A stretch of 13,334 nucleotides of DNA. It comes from Alphaproteobacteria bacterium (GTDB taxonomy: Bacteria; Pseudomonadota; Alphaproteobacteria; UBA2136; UBA6156). Made by a program: the position numbers and the translations under genes. The DNA is taken from contig JAIXZU010000142.1 in assembly GCA_027489415.1 (NCBI GenBank), forward strand, positions 1-13,334. The letters run 5' to 3'. The notes under the pieces were generated by a model that saw nothing but the letters and a program-made list of their open reading frames with translations, was not told where the DNA came from and did no database searches. Shown in pieces: positions 6,321 to 12,315 of this stretch (position 1 is its first letter; every line of letters starts with the position of its first letter).

Positions 6321-8072
6321 TTATCTAAGCTTACGCTTTACACGCTTCTCAAAGCCGTCATAAGGCGGCTCGTGGCCTTCTGCCAGCAGGTCAAGGGCAC
6401 GCTGCCATTCGCGCTTGGCGTCGTCCTTACGTCCCAGCTTGGCATAGGCATCACCTAGGTGGTCATAAATCTCGGGGCTCTCGGGGTCCTGCTCGGTCGC
6501 CATCACCAGGTACGTCATCGCAGTGGCATAATCACCTTGCTTGTAATAAGCCCAGCCAAGGCTGTCGGTAATCGCACCATCTTCGGGCGCCAGCAGGTGG
6601 GCTTTCTGCAGCAGCTCAAACGCCTCATCAATCCGCATATCCTTGTCCACCCACATATAACCCAGGTAATTCAGGATCTGCGCATTCGTCGGCGTCAACT
6701 TCAAGGCTTCCTGTAAGTCGCGGGTGGCAGCGGTAATGTTCCCATCACGTTCAAACGCGGCACCACGGGCAAACAGTAACTCAGCACGGGCTTCTTGTGG
6801 TGTCGCAGCAGGCAGGCTGTCAATCAGCGCTGTATAACTGTCAATCGCTTGGTTAAAGTCGCCACGGTTAAACGCCAGCTGGGCCACGCTGCGCTGCAGG
6901 CTGGGTATCTTCGGGTTGTCGCGTGCTAGCATGCGCAGGCTGCGCCAAGGGGTCTCCTCGTCCCCACTGCGGAACTGCACTTCCGCCAACCGTATCTGCG
7001 CGGCAAGCTTCACCTGTGCCGGAACGCCCTCGCCGTCAATCAGGCTGGTATAAAGGTCTGTAGCAGCGGGCAAATCATTGCCCATTTCCATCAGCATCGC
7101 CGCGTAGTATCGGGTATGCACATCCTGTGGGTTCAGCCACAAGCTCAGGTTAATCACCTGCCGCGCTGGGCCCAGTGCCCCCTGCGCCCATACTAACAGC
7201 CCGAAATCAGCAAGCGTTGCCGCCAAATCCATATCAACGGAACTCGCAAACGGCGGCAAAGTGGCGGTCATCATCTCACGGCCGGTCGGCACCAGCAGCG
7301 CCACCGCAGGGTTTTCCGCACGGAAGGCTTCCACCACGGCCGCCGCTGCATCCGCCTGTCCGTTACGCGCCAAGGTTTCTGCCAGCAGAATGGTACTGCC
7401 CACCGCTCCCGGCTCCTGTGCATGTGCCAGCTGCAAAGCGGTCAGGGCCTTGGGTGTGTCACCTGCTTTCAACCACAGGCGTGCAATATGGTAATTCCTG
7501 CGCCCATTCATCGTACCGGGCTGGGGCTGGCTTTCAAGTCTCTTCACAATGTCGGCCACGGGCTTGCCATTGGCAAAATCAAGGTAGGCTTCCAGCAGTG
7601 TGAACTGCAGCAACTCCGGCGAAACCTTCATCACGTCCCGCGCCATCTTGCGGGCTTTGTCACCGTTACCGGCGTGGGCATAATCCGCCATTTTCGCAAG
7701 GCGGGTCATGGTTGTCTGCTCAATTTCAGGCATACTCCGCGCCAGTCTCACGGCATTGGGCACGTCACCGGCCATCAGCGCCAGTTCAAAGGTTCTCTGG
7801 CGCAGTTCCATATTGTCCGGGTCTTCGGAAAGCGCCCGCAGGTAGCCCTGTAACGCCACGTCAGGCTTGCCATTCAGGTCGGAAATTGCACCAATCAGGT
7901 AAGCTCCCAACCCCGGCACGGTCTCACTGGCCTGCATCGGCATCACCACGCTGGCGGTGGCTTGGTTGGTCAGGCGCTGGGGCACATTCTGAGCCATAAC
8001 CTCAGGTGTATCCATCGCCAGCGCGGCTCCGGCCAGCGCACCAATTACCAGAACGGGAACAAATATACTCAT
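6321..8072 (-). CDS. Periplasmic tetratricopeptide-repeat (TPR) protein
   Basis: A 583-residue protein with an N-terminal hydrophobic signal (residues 1-19, ending in ALA) and TPR-like helical hairpins through most of its length. The clearest repeats are in the last 200 residues, for example LLFARGAAFERDGNITAATRDL, LNYLGYMWVDKDMRIDEAFELL, DSLGWAYYKQGDYATAMTYL and YDHLGDAYAKLGRKDDAKREW. The NYLGY...DSLGW...HLGDAY series is a common proteobacterial TPR lipoprotein/periplasmic signature. The role is protein-protein scaffolding; partners are unknown. The start is uncertain. The ATG at 8072 gives a signal without basic residues, and a GTG at 8105 in the same frame would add an Arg and a longer signal. 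The frame stays open to an ATG at 8216, but that would run through the hairpin at 8118-8146 and overlap the upstream gene. It follows the 84-residue gene on the same strand. Confidence 0.85.
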   Translation of the reverse strand: MSIFVPVLVIGALAGAALAMDTPEVMAQNVPQRLTNQATASVVMPMQASETVPGLGAYLIGAISDLNGKPDVALQGYLRALSEDPDNMELRQRTFELALMAGDVPNAVRLARSMPEIEQTTMTRLAKMADYAHAGNGDKARKMARDVMKVSPELLQFTLLEAYLDFANGKPVADIVKRLESQPQPGTMNGRRNYHIARLWLKAGDTPKALTALQLAHAQEPGAVGSTILLAETLARNGQADAAAAVVEAFRAENPAVALLVPTGREMMTATLPPFASSVDMDLAATLADFGLLVWAQGALGPARQVINLSLWLNPQDVHTRYYAAMLMEMGNDLPAATDLYTSLIDGEGVPAQVKLAAQIRLAEVQFRSGDEETPWRSLRMLARDNPKIPSLQRSVAQLAFNRGDFNQAIDSYTALIDSLPAATPQEARAELLFARGAAFERDGNITAATRDLQEALKLTPTNAQILNYLGYMWVDKDMRIDEAFELLQKAHLLAPEDGAITDSLGWAYYKQGDYATAMTYLVMATEQDPESPEIYDHLGDAYAKLGRKDDAKREWQRALDLLAEGHEPPYDGFEKRVKRKLR

Positions 8073-8117
8073 GCCTGCAAAGGTAACAGAAATCGCGCCC
8101 CGCACCACCCCCAAACG

Positions 8118-8146
8118 TGGGCGCCGCCCCCTAAAGGCGGCGCCCA
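8118..8146. other. GC-rich perfect hairpin between the small gene and the TPR gene
   Basis: TGGGCGCCGCC (8118-8128) and GGCGGCGCCCA (8136-8146) form an 11-base perfect stem with a 7-base loop. It lies 34 bases downstream of the stop of the 84-residue gene on the minus strand. No T tract follows on either strand, so a standard intrinsic terminator is doubtful. Attenuation, mRNA stabilisation or a dispersed palindromic repeat are possible. Confidence 0.6.
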
Positions 8147-8179
8147 ATGCAGCACATTCAAGTAAGCGTGGCGGGAACC

Positions 8180-8434
8180 CTACTTTATCACCAGCTCGCG
8201 GTTCCCCTCGCGCCACAGGCGGTCACTCACTTTCTCAAGGTAGGCAAGGTTGTCACGTACAATCCGCCCCTTCTTTTCGGGCTTGATAACCTCGACGGGG
8301 GACGTCGCAAACTCCTGGAAGAAACTCTGTTCAATAATACCCGGCACCACGGTACCGTCCGGTGCCATCATTTTGCATTCCACACGGCCGTCATCGGCCT
8401 GCATCAGGGAATCAAGGATTAGCTTTGTGCTCAT
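8180..8434 (-). CDS. Hypothetical protein, 84 residues, not recognised
   Basis: A small soluble protein without a signal peptide, membrane segment or Cys residues other than Cys20. It is rich in charged residues and ends in LWREGNRELVIK. The middle (SFFQEFATSPVEVIKPEKKG) has mixed strand/helix character. I do not recognise the family. It is likely real because it fits neatly between two same-strand genes, with 50 bases to the zinc-ribbon gene and about 107 to the TPR start, and the opposite-strand frame here looks like a shadow. The ATG at 8434 lacks a well-placed ribosome binding site: AGAGGGAG is about 15 bases upstream. A downstream start such as Met11 is therefore possible. Placement between the zinc-ribbon and TPR genes suggests co-transcription but not a function. 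Confidence 0.6.
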   Translation of the reverse strand: MSTKLILDSLMQADDGRVECKMMAPDGTVVPGIIEQSFFQEFATSPVEVIKPEKKGRIVRDNLAYLEKVSDRLWREGNRELVIK

Positions 8435-8484
8435 ACCGTCAGTATACGCTCCCTCTTGGCGACGTCAATAAGGCTCTAAATGGG

Positions 8485-9291
8485 TTATTCGCGCACAAAC
8501 ACCACGCGCCAGCCTTTCAGGCTGGTCATGTCTGGCGCCGCAAGGCTCACGGTCCAGGCCTGCTCCGCCGCAGGCAGCATCGTTCCGCTGACATTGCTCA
8601 CCGGCCACATGTCGGCCACTTTACCATCAGCCCCCAGCAGCTCAAGGCGCAACGGCGGTACCACCACCGTAGCACTGGTGGTATTGGTCAACAGGCCTCT
8701 CACCGTCAGGGAAACACCACCCTGTCCCCCGTCAATCTCATCAACTTCGCCCCGCACATTATGCAGCACCACACCTTCAGGCGGCTGCACCACTTCACTG
8801 ACACGCGGCTTAGCCTCTTCATGCGCCTCACCATGGCTTTCGATAGTATCAGGCGCGGTATGGTTCGCTCCATACTTCAGCCACGCAACAGCCCCACCGG
8901 CCACAATCCCCACCACAATCATCGCCAGCGCCCCACTGCGCCAAATATTCCCACCGCGCACATATTGCCGCCAGCCACCAACCTGCACCACCGCTTCCAG
9001 TCCGGGCGTCCGCTGGATCAAATCCTCATCTACGGGCAACCCAGCCTCAGGTTCTTCAACAGGGGCCTGCTCCGGCACGTCCGCTGCCGGCTCGGGCTGC
9101 GGCGCGGCCTCGGTAACCGCCACCTCGGGCGCGGCCTCAACCGCAGGCTGCGGCATCTCGGCGGGCGGCTCAGCGGTGGCAATCCACACCGTCTGGCACT
9201 GGGCGCACTTCAATTTCCGGCCACCATTGGCCAGTTTGCTTGCATCTAGCTGATAGGTTGCCGCACAGTTCGGGCATCTCACGGTCATCAT
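8485..9291 (-). CDS. MJ0042-type zinc-ribbon membrane protein (DUF3426-like)
   Basis: A 268-residue protein with three parts. Residues 1-40 are a zinc ribbon with Cys6-PN-Cys9 and Cys29-AQ-Cys32, starting TVRCPNC as in MJ0042-type domains. Residues 41-90 are a Pro/Ala/Glu-rich low-complexity linker. A single membrane helix at about 119-138 is followed by an extracytoplasmic domain (140-268) with beta-rich segments (VLHNVRGEV, SLTVRGLLTN, WPVSN, WRVVFV) of DUF3426 style. The topology puts the zinc ribbon in the cytoplasm. Such genes often sit beside ftsE in alphaproteobacteria, as here (48 bases between divergent starts), which suggests an envelope or division role. The biochemical function is unknown. 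There is no obvious ribosome binding site before the tandem ATGATG start, so the second Met may be used or the transcript may be nearly leaderless. Confidence 0.85.
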   Translation of the reverse strand: MMTVRCPNCAATYQLDASKLANGGRKLKCAQCQTVWIATAEPPAEMPQPAVEAAPEVAVTEAAPQPEPAADVPEQAPVEEPEAGLPVDEDLIQRTPGLEAVVQVGGWRQYVRGGNIWRSGALAMIVVGIVAGGAVAWLKYGANHTAPDTIESHGEAHEEAKPRVSEVVQPPEGVVLHNVRGEVDEIDGGQGGVSLTVRGLLTNTTSATVVVPPLRLELLGADGKVADMWPVSNVSGTMLPAAEQAWTVSLAAPDMTSLKGWRVVFVRE

Positions 9292-9339
9292 GAACAGGAA
9301 GATAGACGAGTTTGCCGCATCCGGCTATCCTCCCGCCCT

Positions 9340-10092
9340 ATGTTACCAGCACAAATGTTCACACTGGAGAATGTCGGGTATGAATACACCCCCGGCACCA
9401 GCGCCCTCCAGAATGTCACCCTCGCCTTGCCGCAGGGCAGTTTCCATTGGCTGACCGGCCCCTCCGGCGCAGGTAAAACCACACTCTTCCGGCTCCTGAC
9501 CCTCGACCTCATCCCCACCCACGGCACCCTGACCATCAGTGGCACCGAGGTAACAAGCGCCAGCCGCGCCACTCGCAGCACGCTGCGTCGCAAAATCGGT
9601 GTAGTATACCAGGACTTCCGCCTCCTCCCCCACCTCACGGTCCGAGAAAACGTCGAGCTCCCGCTCCGTATTCAAGGCAACGGCACCCTCACCCCCGCCC
9701 AACATCAGGCAGTGACGGACATGCTCGCCTGGGTCGGCCTGACCGACGTCACCGACAATCTCGCCGCCAACCTCTCGGGCGGGGAGCAACAACGCACCGC
9801 CATCGCCCGCGCCGTGGTGCGCCAGCCGGAAGTTCTAGTCGCGGACGAGCCCACCGGCAACGTGGACGACGCCATGGCCCGCCGCATCATGCACCTCTTC
9901 ACCGAACTCCATAAGCACGGCACCACAGTGATCCTGGCCACCCACGACACCGACCTCATCCGCCGCCACCCCTTCCCGGTCATCCACCTCAACCACGGCT
10001 ATCTCACAGCCGAAACCACCCTCGCCGAATCTCCAGATGAACCCGAATCAACCTCACCCGTAACGGATACGGAAGCCCCGTCCCATGCCTAA
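9340..10092 (+). CDS. ftsE: Cell-division ABC transporter ATP-binding protein FtsE
   Basis: A 250-residue single ABC ATPase. Walker A is GPSGAGKTT (40-48), the Q-loop is Gln91 in VVYQDFRLL, the signature is LSGGEQ (145-150), Walker B/D-loop is VLVADEPTGNVD (165-176) and the switch His is 202. The YQDFRLLP and ADEPTGNVD blocks are characteristic of FtsE, which pairs with FtsX to regulate cell-wall hydrolases at the division site. It overlaps the following ftsX by 8 bases, indicating translational coupling. The start is uncertain: ATG 9340 or ATG 9355 (MFTLENV), neither with a clear ribosome binding site. FtsE proteins usually begin close to the FxxV motif, so 9355 may be true. The tail beyond residue 225 is an acidic Ser/Pro/Glu-rich extension not needed for the ATPase fold. 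Confidence 0.95.
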   Translation: MLPAQMFTLENVGYEYTPGTSALQNVTLALPQGSFHWLTGPSGAGKTTLFRLLTLDLIPTHGTLTISGTEVTSASRATRSTLRRKIGVVYQDFRLLPHLTVRENVELPLRIQGNGTLTPAQHQAVTDMLAWVGLTDVTDNLAANLSGGEQQRTAIARAVVRQPEVLVADEPTGNVDDAMARRIMHLFTELHKHGTTVILATHDTDLIRRHPFPVIHLNHGYLTAETTLAESPDEPESTSPVTDTEAPSHA

Positions 10093-10975
10093 GTCCCTTC
10101 CCCGTCAACTCAAGGCCTTCAGCGCCAATCCGCTGACCTACGCCCTGAATCTGAAATCCTCCGGTATCTTCCGCCTCCTAGTCATCACCACCGCCTTGCT
10201 CGGCGGGGTGATCGCCCTCGGCGGCGCATCCGCCGCCATGCTGCAGGGGTTGTATGGTAACTGGCAACTCAGCCGCAGCCATAGCCTCACCGTCTATCTG
10301 CCGCCGGAAGCCGATACCACTAAACTCACTCAATTGGCGGACTCGCTCCCGACGCTTCAAGGCGTCGCCTCAGTCAATCCCGTCAGCCAGCAGCAGGTGC
10401 AGGCGTGGCTCGGCGGCTCGGTCTCGGGTACGGCTCTCAACTTGCCGTTGCCAACGGTTCTGGAAGTCGCCTTCACCGCAGTTCCGGAAACCCCCGCGCA
10501 CATGAGCACCGTCAGCGAACATATTCGCCAGTCCTTCCCGATGGCGGAAATCGACGATCACCAGCCCCTGCTCCAGCAGGTCTCCGGCGCCGTCCGCGGC
10601 CTGCAAATCGCCATGCTTGGCCTCGGCGTCGCCATGCTGGCTTTAATGACCCTCCTCATCACCCTCACCACCCGCACCGGCCTGCACGCGCAAAGCAGCA
10701 CGCTGCACCTGCTGGTGCAACTGGGCGCGACGGACGGCCTCCTCACGCGCAGCGTCTGTACCCAAGTCGGCCTACGCACCCTCGCCGGCTATGCCCTCGG
10801 CACCGGCTCCGCCGCACTCATATTACTCGGCGCTTCCCTTATACTTCCCACATTGGGAAACCATCTAAGCACTGCCGTCTGGGCCACACTGGCCTTCTCC
10901 CCCCTGCTGTTACCCGCCATTGCCACGCTCACCGCGGCCCTCACCACCCGCAAAATCCTCCTCCATCTCACCTGA
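10085..10975 (+). CDS. ftsX: Cell-division ABC transporter permease FtsX
   Basis: A 296-residue membrane protein with FtsX topology. There is a cytoplasmic N terminus, TM1 at about 30-52, a periplasmic loop of about 115 residues (55-170) containing SLTVYLPPEAD, and three helices at about 172-195, 232-255 and 265-286. FtsX forms a complex with FtsE and activates periplasmic amidase activators (EnvC) or hydrolases during septation. Sequence conservation is low, as usual for FtsX, so the call depends on topology, the SLTVYL block and coupling to ftsE. The ATG at 10085 lies within the end of ftsE (overlap through 10092). The stop codon lies in the left arm of the terminator at 10973-11002. Confidence 0.92.
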   Translation: MPKSLPRQLKAFSANPLTYALNLKSSGIFRLLVITTALLGGVIALGGASAAMLQGLYGNWQLSRSHSLTVYLPPEADTTKLTQLADSLPTLQGVASVNPVSQQQVQAWLGGSVSGTALNLPLPTVLEVAFTAVPETPAHMSTVSEHIRQSFPMAEIDDHQPLLQQVSGAVRGLQIAMLGLGVAMLALMTLLITLTTRTGLHAQSSTLHLLVQLGATDGLLTRSVCTQVGLRTLAGYALGTGSAALILLGASLILPTLGNHLSTAVWATLAFSPLLLPAIATLTAALTTRKILLHLT

Positions 10976-11002
10976 AAAAGGCCGGTTTACCGGCCTTTTT
11001 CA
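10973..11002. terminator. Bidirectional terminator built into both stop codons (ftsX and Nudix gene)
   Basis: A perfect 14-base inverted repeat (10973-10986 and 10989-11002, TGAAAAAGGCCGGT to ACCGGCCTTTTTCA) has a 2-base centre. It gives an A/T-flanked GC stem readable as a terminator on both strands. The left arm begins with the ftsX TGA (10973-10975). The Nudix TAA (10987-10989) lies at the centre, so the last six sense codons of that gene lie in the hairpin. Confidence 0.85.
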
Positions 11003-11457
11003 TCAGCAACCGCAATTCCCAGCTTCCGCATGGCCACGAATCCCGCCTCAAAAATAAGCCGCATCCCATAATCCCCCTCCGCACAATTTTCATCAAGTAT
11101 TTCAGCCTCATATTCCGCAATCCATCGCATGCCACACACTTTACCGGCCTCTAACTGGGGCTCGGCACGCCCCTTCACCGTCACCAGAAAATCGTATTCC
11201 CTCATCACCTTATCCCCCTTCGGCCACTCAAACACTTTGGCCAGCCCCAAAACCTCATCCACCTCCCATCCGGTCTCTTCCTGCACTTCACGGAACAACG
11301 CGTCATAAAGGCCCTCCCCATCCTCCACATGCCCTCCAGCCACATCCCAGCAGCCGGGGAACAACTTACGGTCAAAGCTTCGCTGGTGCGCAAACAAACG
11401 CCCGTCGCGTACAATCAGCGCTCCCACCATCCCGTTGCGCCTGCTGCTCCCACTCAT
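10987..11457 (-). CDS. Nudix hydrolase
   Basis: A 156-residue single-domain protein with an exact Nudix box GX5EX7REUXEEXGU: Gly42, Glu48, Arg56, Glu57, Glu60, Glu61, Gly63 and Trp64. The surrounding FPGCWDVAGGHVEDGE sequence (33-48) resembles the NUDIX subgroups that hydrolyse nucleoside diphosphate derivatives (8-oxo-dGTP or NDP-sugar type). The substrate cannot be assigned. There is no signal or membrane segment, so it is cytoplasmic. The ATG at 11457 is the first Met after an in-frame stop upstream. The nearest purine-rich run, GGGAGGGG, is more than 20 bases away, so initiation may be weak or use a downstream Met10. It sits between ftsX and the ydcF-like gene on the opposite strand, interrupting what is often a contiguous ftsEX-ydcF run. 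Confidence 0.9.
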   Translation of the reverse strand: MSGSSRRNGMVGALIVRDGRLFAHQRSFDRKLFPGCWDVAGGHVEDGEGLYDALFREVQEETGWEVDEVLGLAKVFEWPKGDKVMREYDFLVTVKGRAEPQLEAGKVCGMRWIAEYEAEILDENCAEGDYGMRLIFEAGFVAMRKLGIAVADEKGR

Positions 11458-11546
11458 GTATATGGCTCAAATCCATCATCCCCTCCCTCTTTCCTCACCA
11501 CTATAACCATGCGGATGGCCATGTAAACTTTCCGCTTCGCTCAAAA

Positions 11547-11560
11547 CCTGTTAAAACAGG
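11547..11560. other. Palindrome overlapping the ribosome binding region of the YdcF-like gene
   Basis: CCTGTT (11547-11552), two bases, then AACAGG (11555-11560) ends 2 bases before the GTG start at 11563. The right arm ACAGG is the only Shine-Dalgarno-like sequence there and is unusually close to the start. It could be an operator or a small hairpin that hides the translation start. Confidence 0.4.
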
Positions 11561-11562
11561 CT

Positions 11563-12156
11563 GTGGCCCAATCCCGTACCCGTTATTTCCACTTTCACAT
11601 CCCGCGGCATCCACGCCTCGGCTGGAAAGGCCGCACCGTGCTCGCCACGTCGCTCATGGCCGCAACCTATTGCATGGGGTTCGCTTTATATGTCGTGACT
11701 CTCCCCACACCTTTCACCACCCTGCCGGACGGCCTCGACGGCCTCGCCACCTTCACCGGCGGCTCCGGCCGTGTCGAAGCCGCCATGCGCGAAGCGCAAC
11801 GCGGCTTTCCCGGCCCAATTCTCATCAGTGGCAGCCACCGCTCCACGCGCCTGACGGATATCCTCGCGAAAACCGAAGCCACACTGACCCCCGCCCAGCA
11901 GAACCATATTGTCTATGACGCAGCCCAAAGCACGCGTGAAAACATCACCAGCCTCAAAGCCTGGGCGGGGTACTATAATCTTAATCACATCGGCCTCATC
12001 ACCAGCACCTATCACATGCCGCGTGTCCGCCTGTTGGCCCTCATGCATACCAGAGACCTCGCCATCACGTCCCTGCCGGTGCAACCGGCAGACCCCGGCC
12101 TCCGTCCCCTCTTCCGCGAATACAACAAACTGCTTGCCGCGCCGTTCCTCCGTTAG
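11563..12156 (+). CDS. YdcF family (DUF218/ElyC-SanA-like) membrane-anchored protein
   Basis: A 197-residue protein with a basic cytoplasmic N terminus (1-24), one membrane helix (about 27-47) and an extracytoplasmic DUF218-type domain. Family blocks are visible: FTGGSGRVEAA (64-74), PILISGSHRS (85-94), STRENITS (123-130), ITSTYHMPRV (146-155) and EYNKLLAA (186-193). The TSxYHMPR and S(T)xEN motifs are the usual DUF218 signature. YdcF-family genes are commonly found just after ftsX in alphaproteobacteria, and ElyC/SanA relatives affect envelope integrity and peptidoglycan, so an envelope role is inferred. The start is GTG at 11563; an in-frame stop at 11524-11526 rules out starts much further upstream. 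The protein ends soon after the last conserved block, normal for this group. Confidence 0.85.
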   Translation: MAQSRTRYFHFHIPRHPRLGWKGRTVLATSLMAATYCMGFALYVVTLPTPFTTLPDGLDGLATFTGGSGRVEAAMREAQRGFPGPILISGSHRSTRLTDILAKTEATLTPAQQNHIVYDAAQSTRENITSLKAWAGYYNLNHIGLITSTYHMPRVRLLALMHTRDLAITSLPVQPADPGLRPLFREYNKLLAAPFLR

Positions 12157-12179
12157 CCACAACGGGTTGATTGTATTTT

Positions 12180-12202
12180 GCACAATGTACACAATATTGT
12201 GC
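12180..12202. other. Hairpin 1 of the post-ydcF series
   Basis: GCACAAT (12180-12186) and ATTGTGC (12196-12202) flank a 9-base loop. The 10-base palindrome ACAATATTGT (12191-12200) overlaps its right arm, and CACAAT is repeated directly (12181-12186, 12190-12195). This AT-rich dyad looks more like a regulator binding site than a terminator. Confidence 0.5.
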
Positions 12203-12228
12203 CCTCTAAAACACACCCCCCATCCATC

Positions 12229-12248
12229 TTGTCAGTAAGAACTGACAA
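12229..12248. other. Hairpin 2 of the post-ydcF series
   Basis: A perfect 8-base inverted repeat TTGTCAGT (12229-12236) and ACTGACAA (12241-12248) surrounds a 4-base loop AAGA. No T tract follows on either strand, so it is not a standard terminator. Confidence 0.6.
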
Positions 12249-12264
12249 ACATCACCACCAAAAC

Positions 12265-12284
12265 GCATACTGCATCCAGTATGC
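12265..12284 (-). terminator. Hairpin 3: possible second terminator of rppH
   Basis: A perfect 8-base stem GCATACTG (12265-12272) and CAGTATGC (12277-12284) has loop CATC. On the minus strand it is preceded by CTTTT and followed by GTTTTGG, giving a short T run expected of a weak terminator. It lies downstream of hairpin 4 in the rppH direction. Confidence 0.45.
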
Positions 12285-12292
12285 AAAAGGTA

Positions 12293-12310
12293 AGGAGGCC
12301 CTCGCCTCCT
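12293..12310 (-). terminator. Hairpin 4: terminator of rppH
   Basis: AGGAGGC (12293-12299) and GCCTCCT (12304-12310) form a 7-base GC-rich stem with a 4-base loop, 5 bases beyond the rppH stop. On the minus strand it is followed by TACCTTTT, an interrupted T tract. Confidence 0.55.
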
Positions 12311-12315
12311 CAAAC

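Noticed and set aside
8362..9249. 295-codon plus-strand frame opposite the zinc-ribbon gene
   Set aside because: The minus strand shows a four-Cys ribbon, linker and membrane helix; the plus frame is His/Arg/Pro-rich shadow sequence.
10405..11154. Plus-strand frame overlapping ftsX and the Nudix gene
   Set aside because: Out-of-frame with ftsX, Arg/His/Pro-rich, and crosses the bidirectional terminator.
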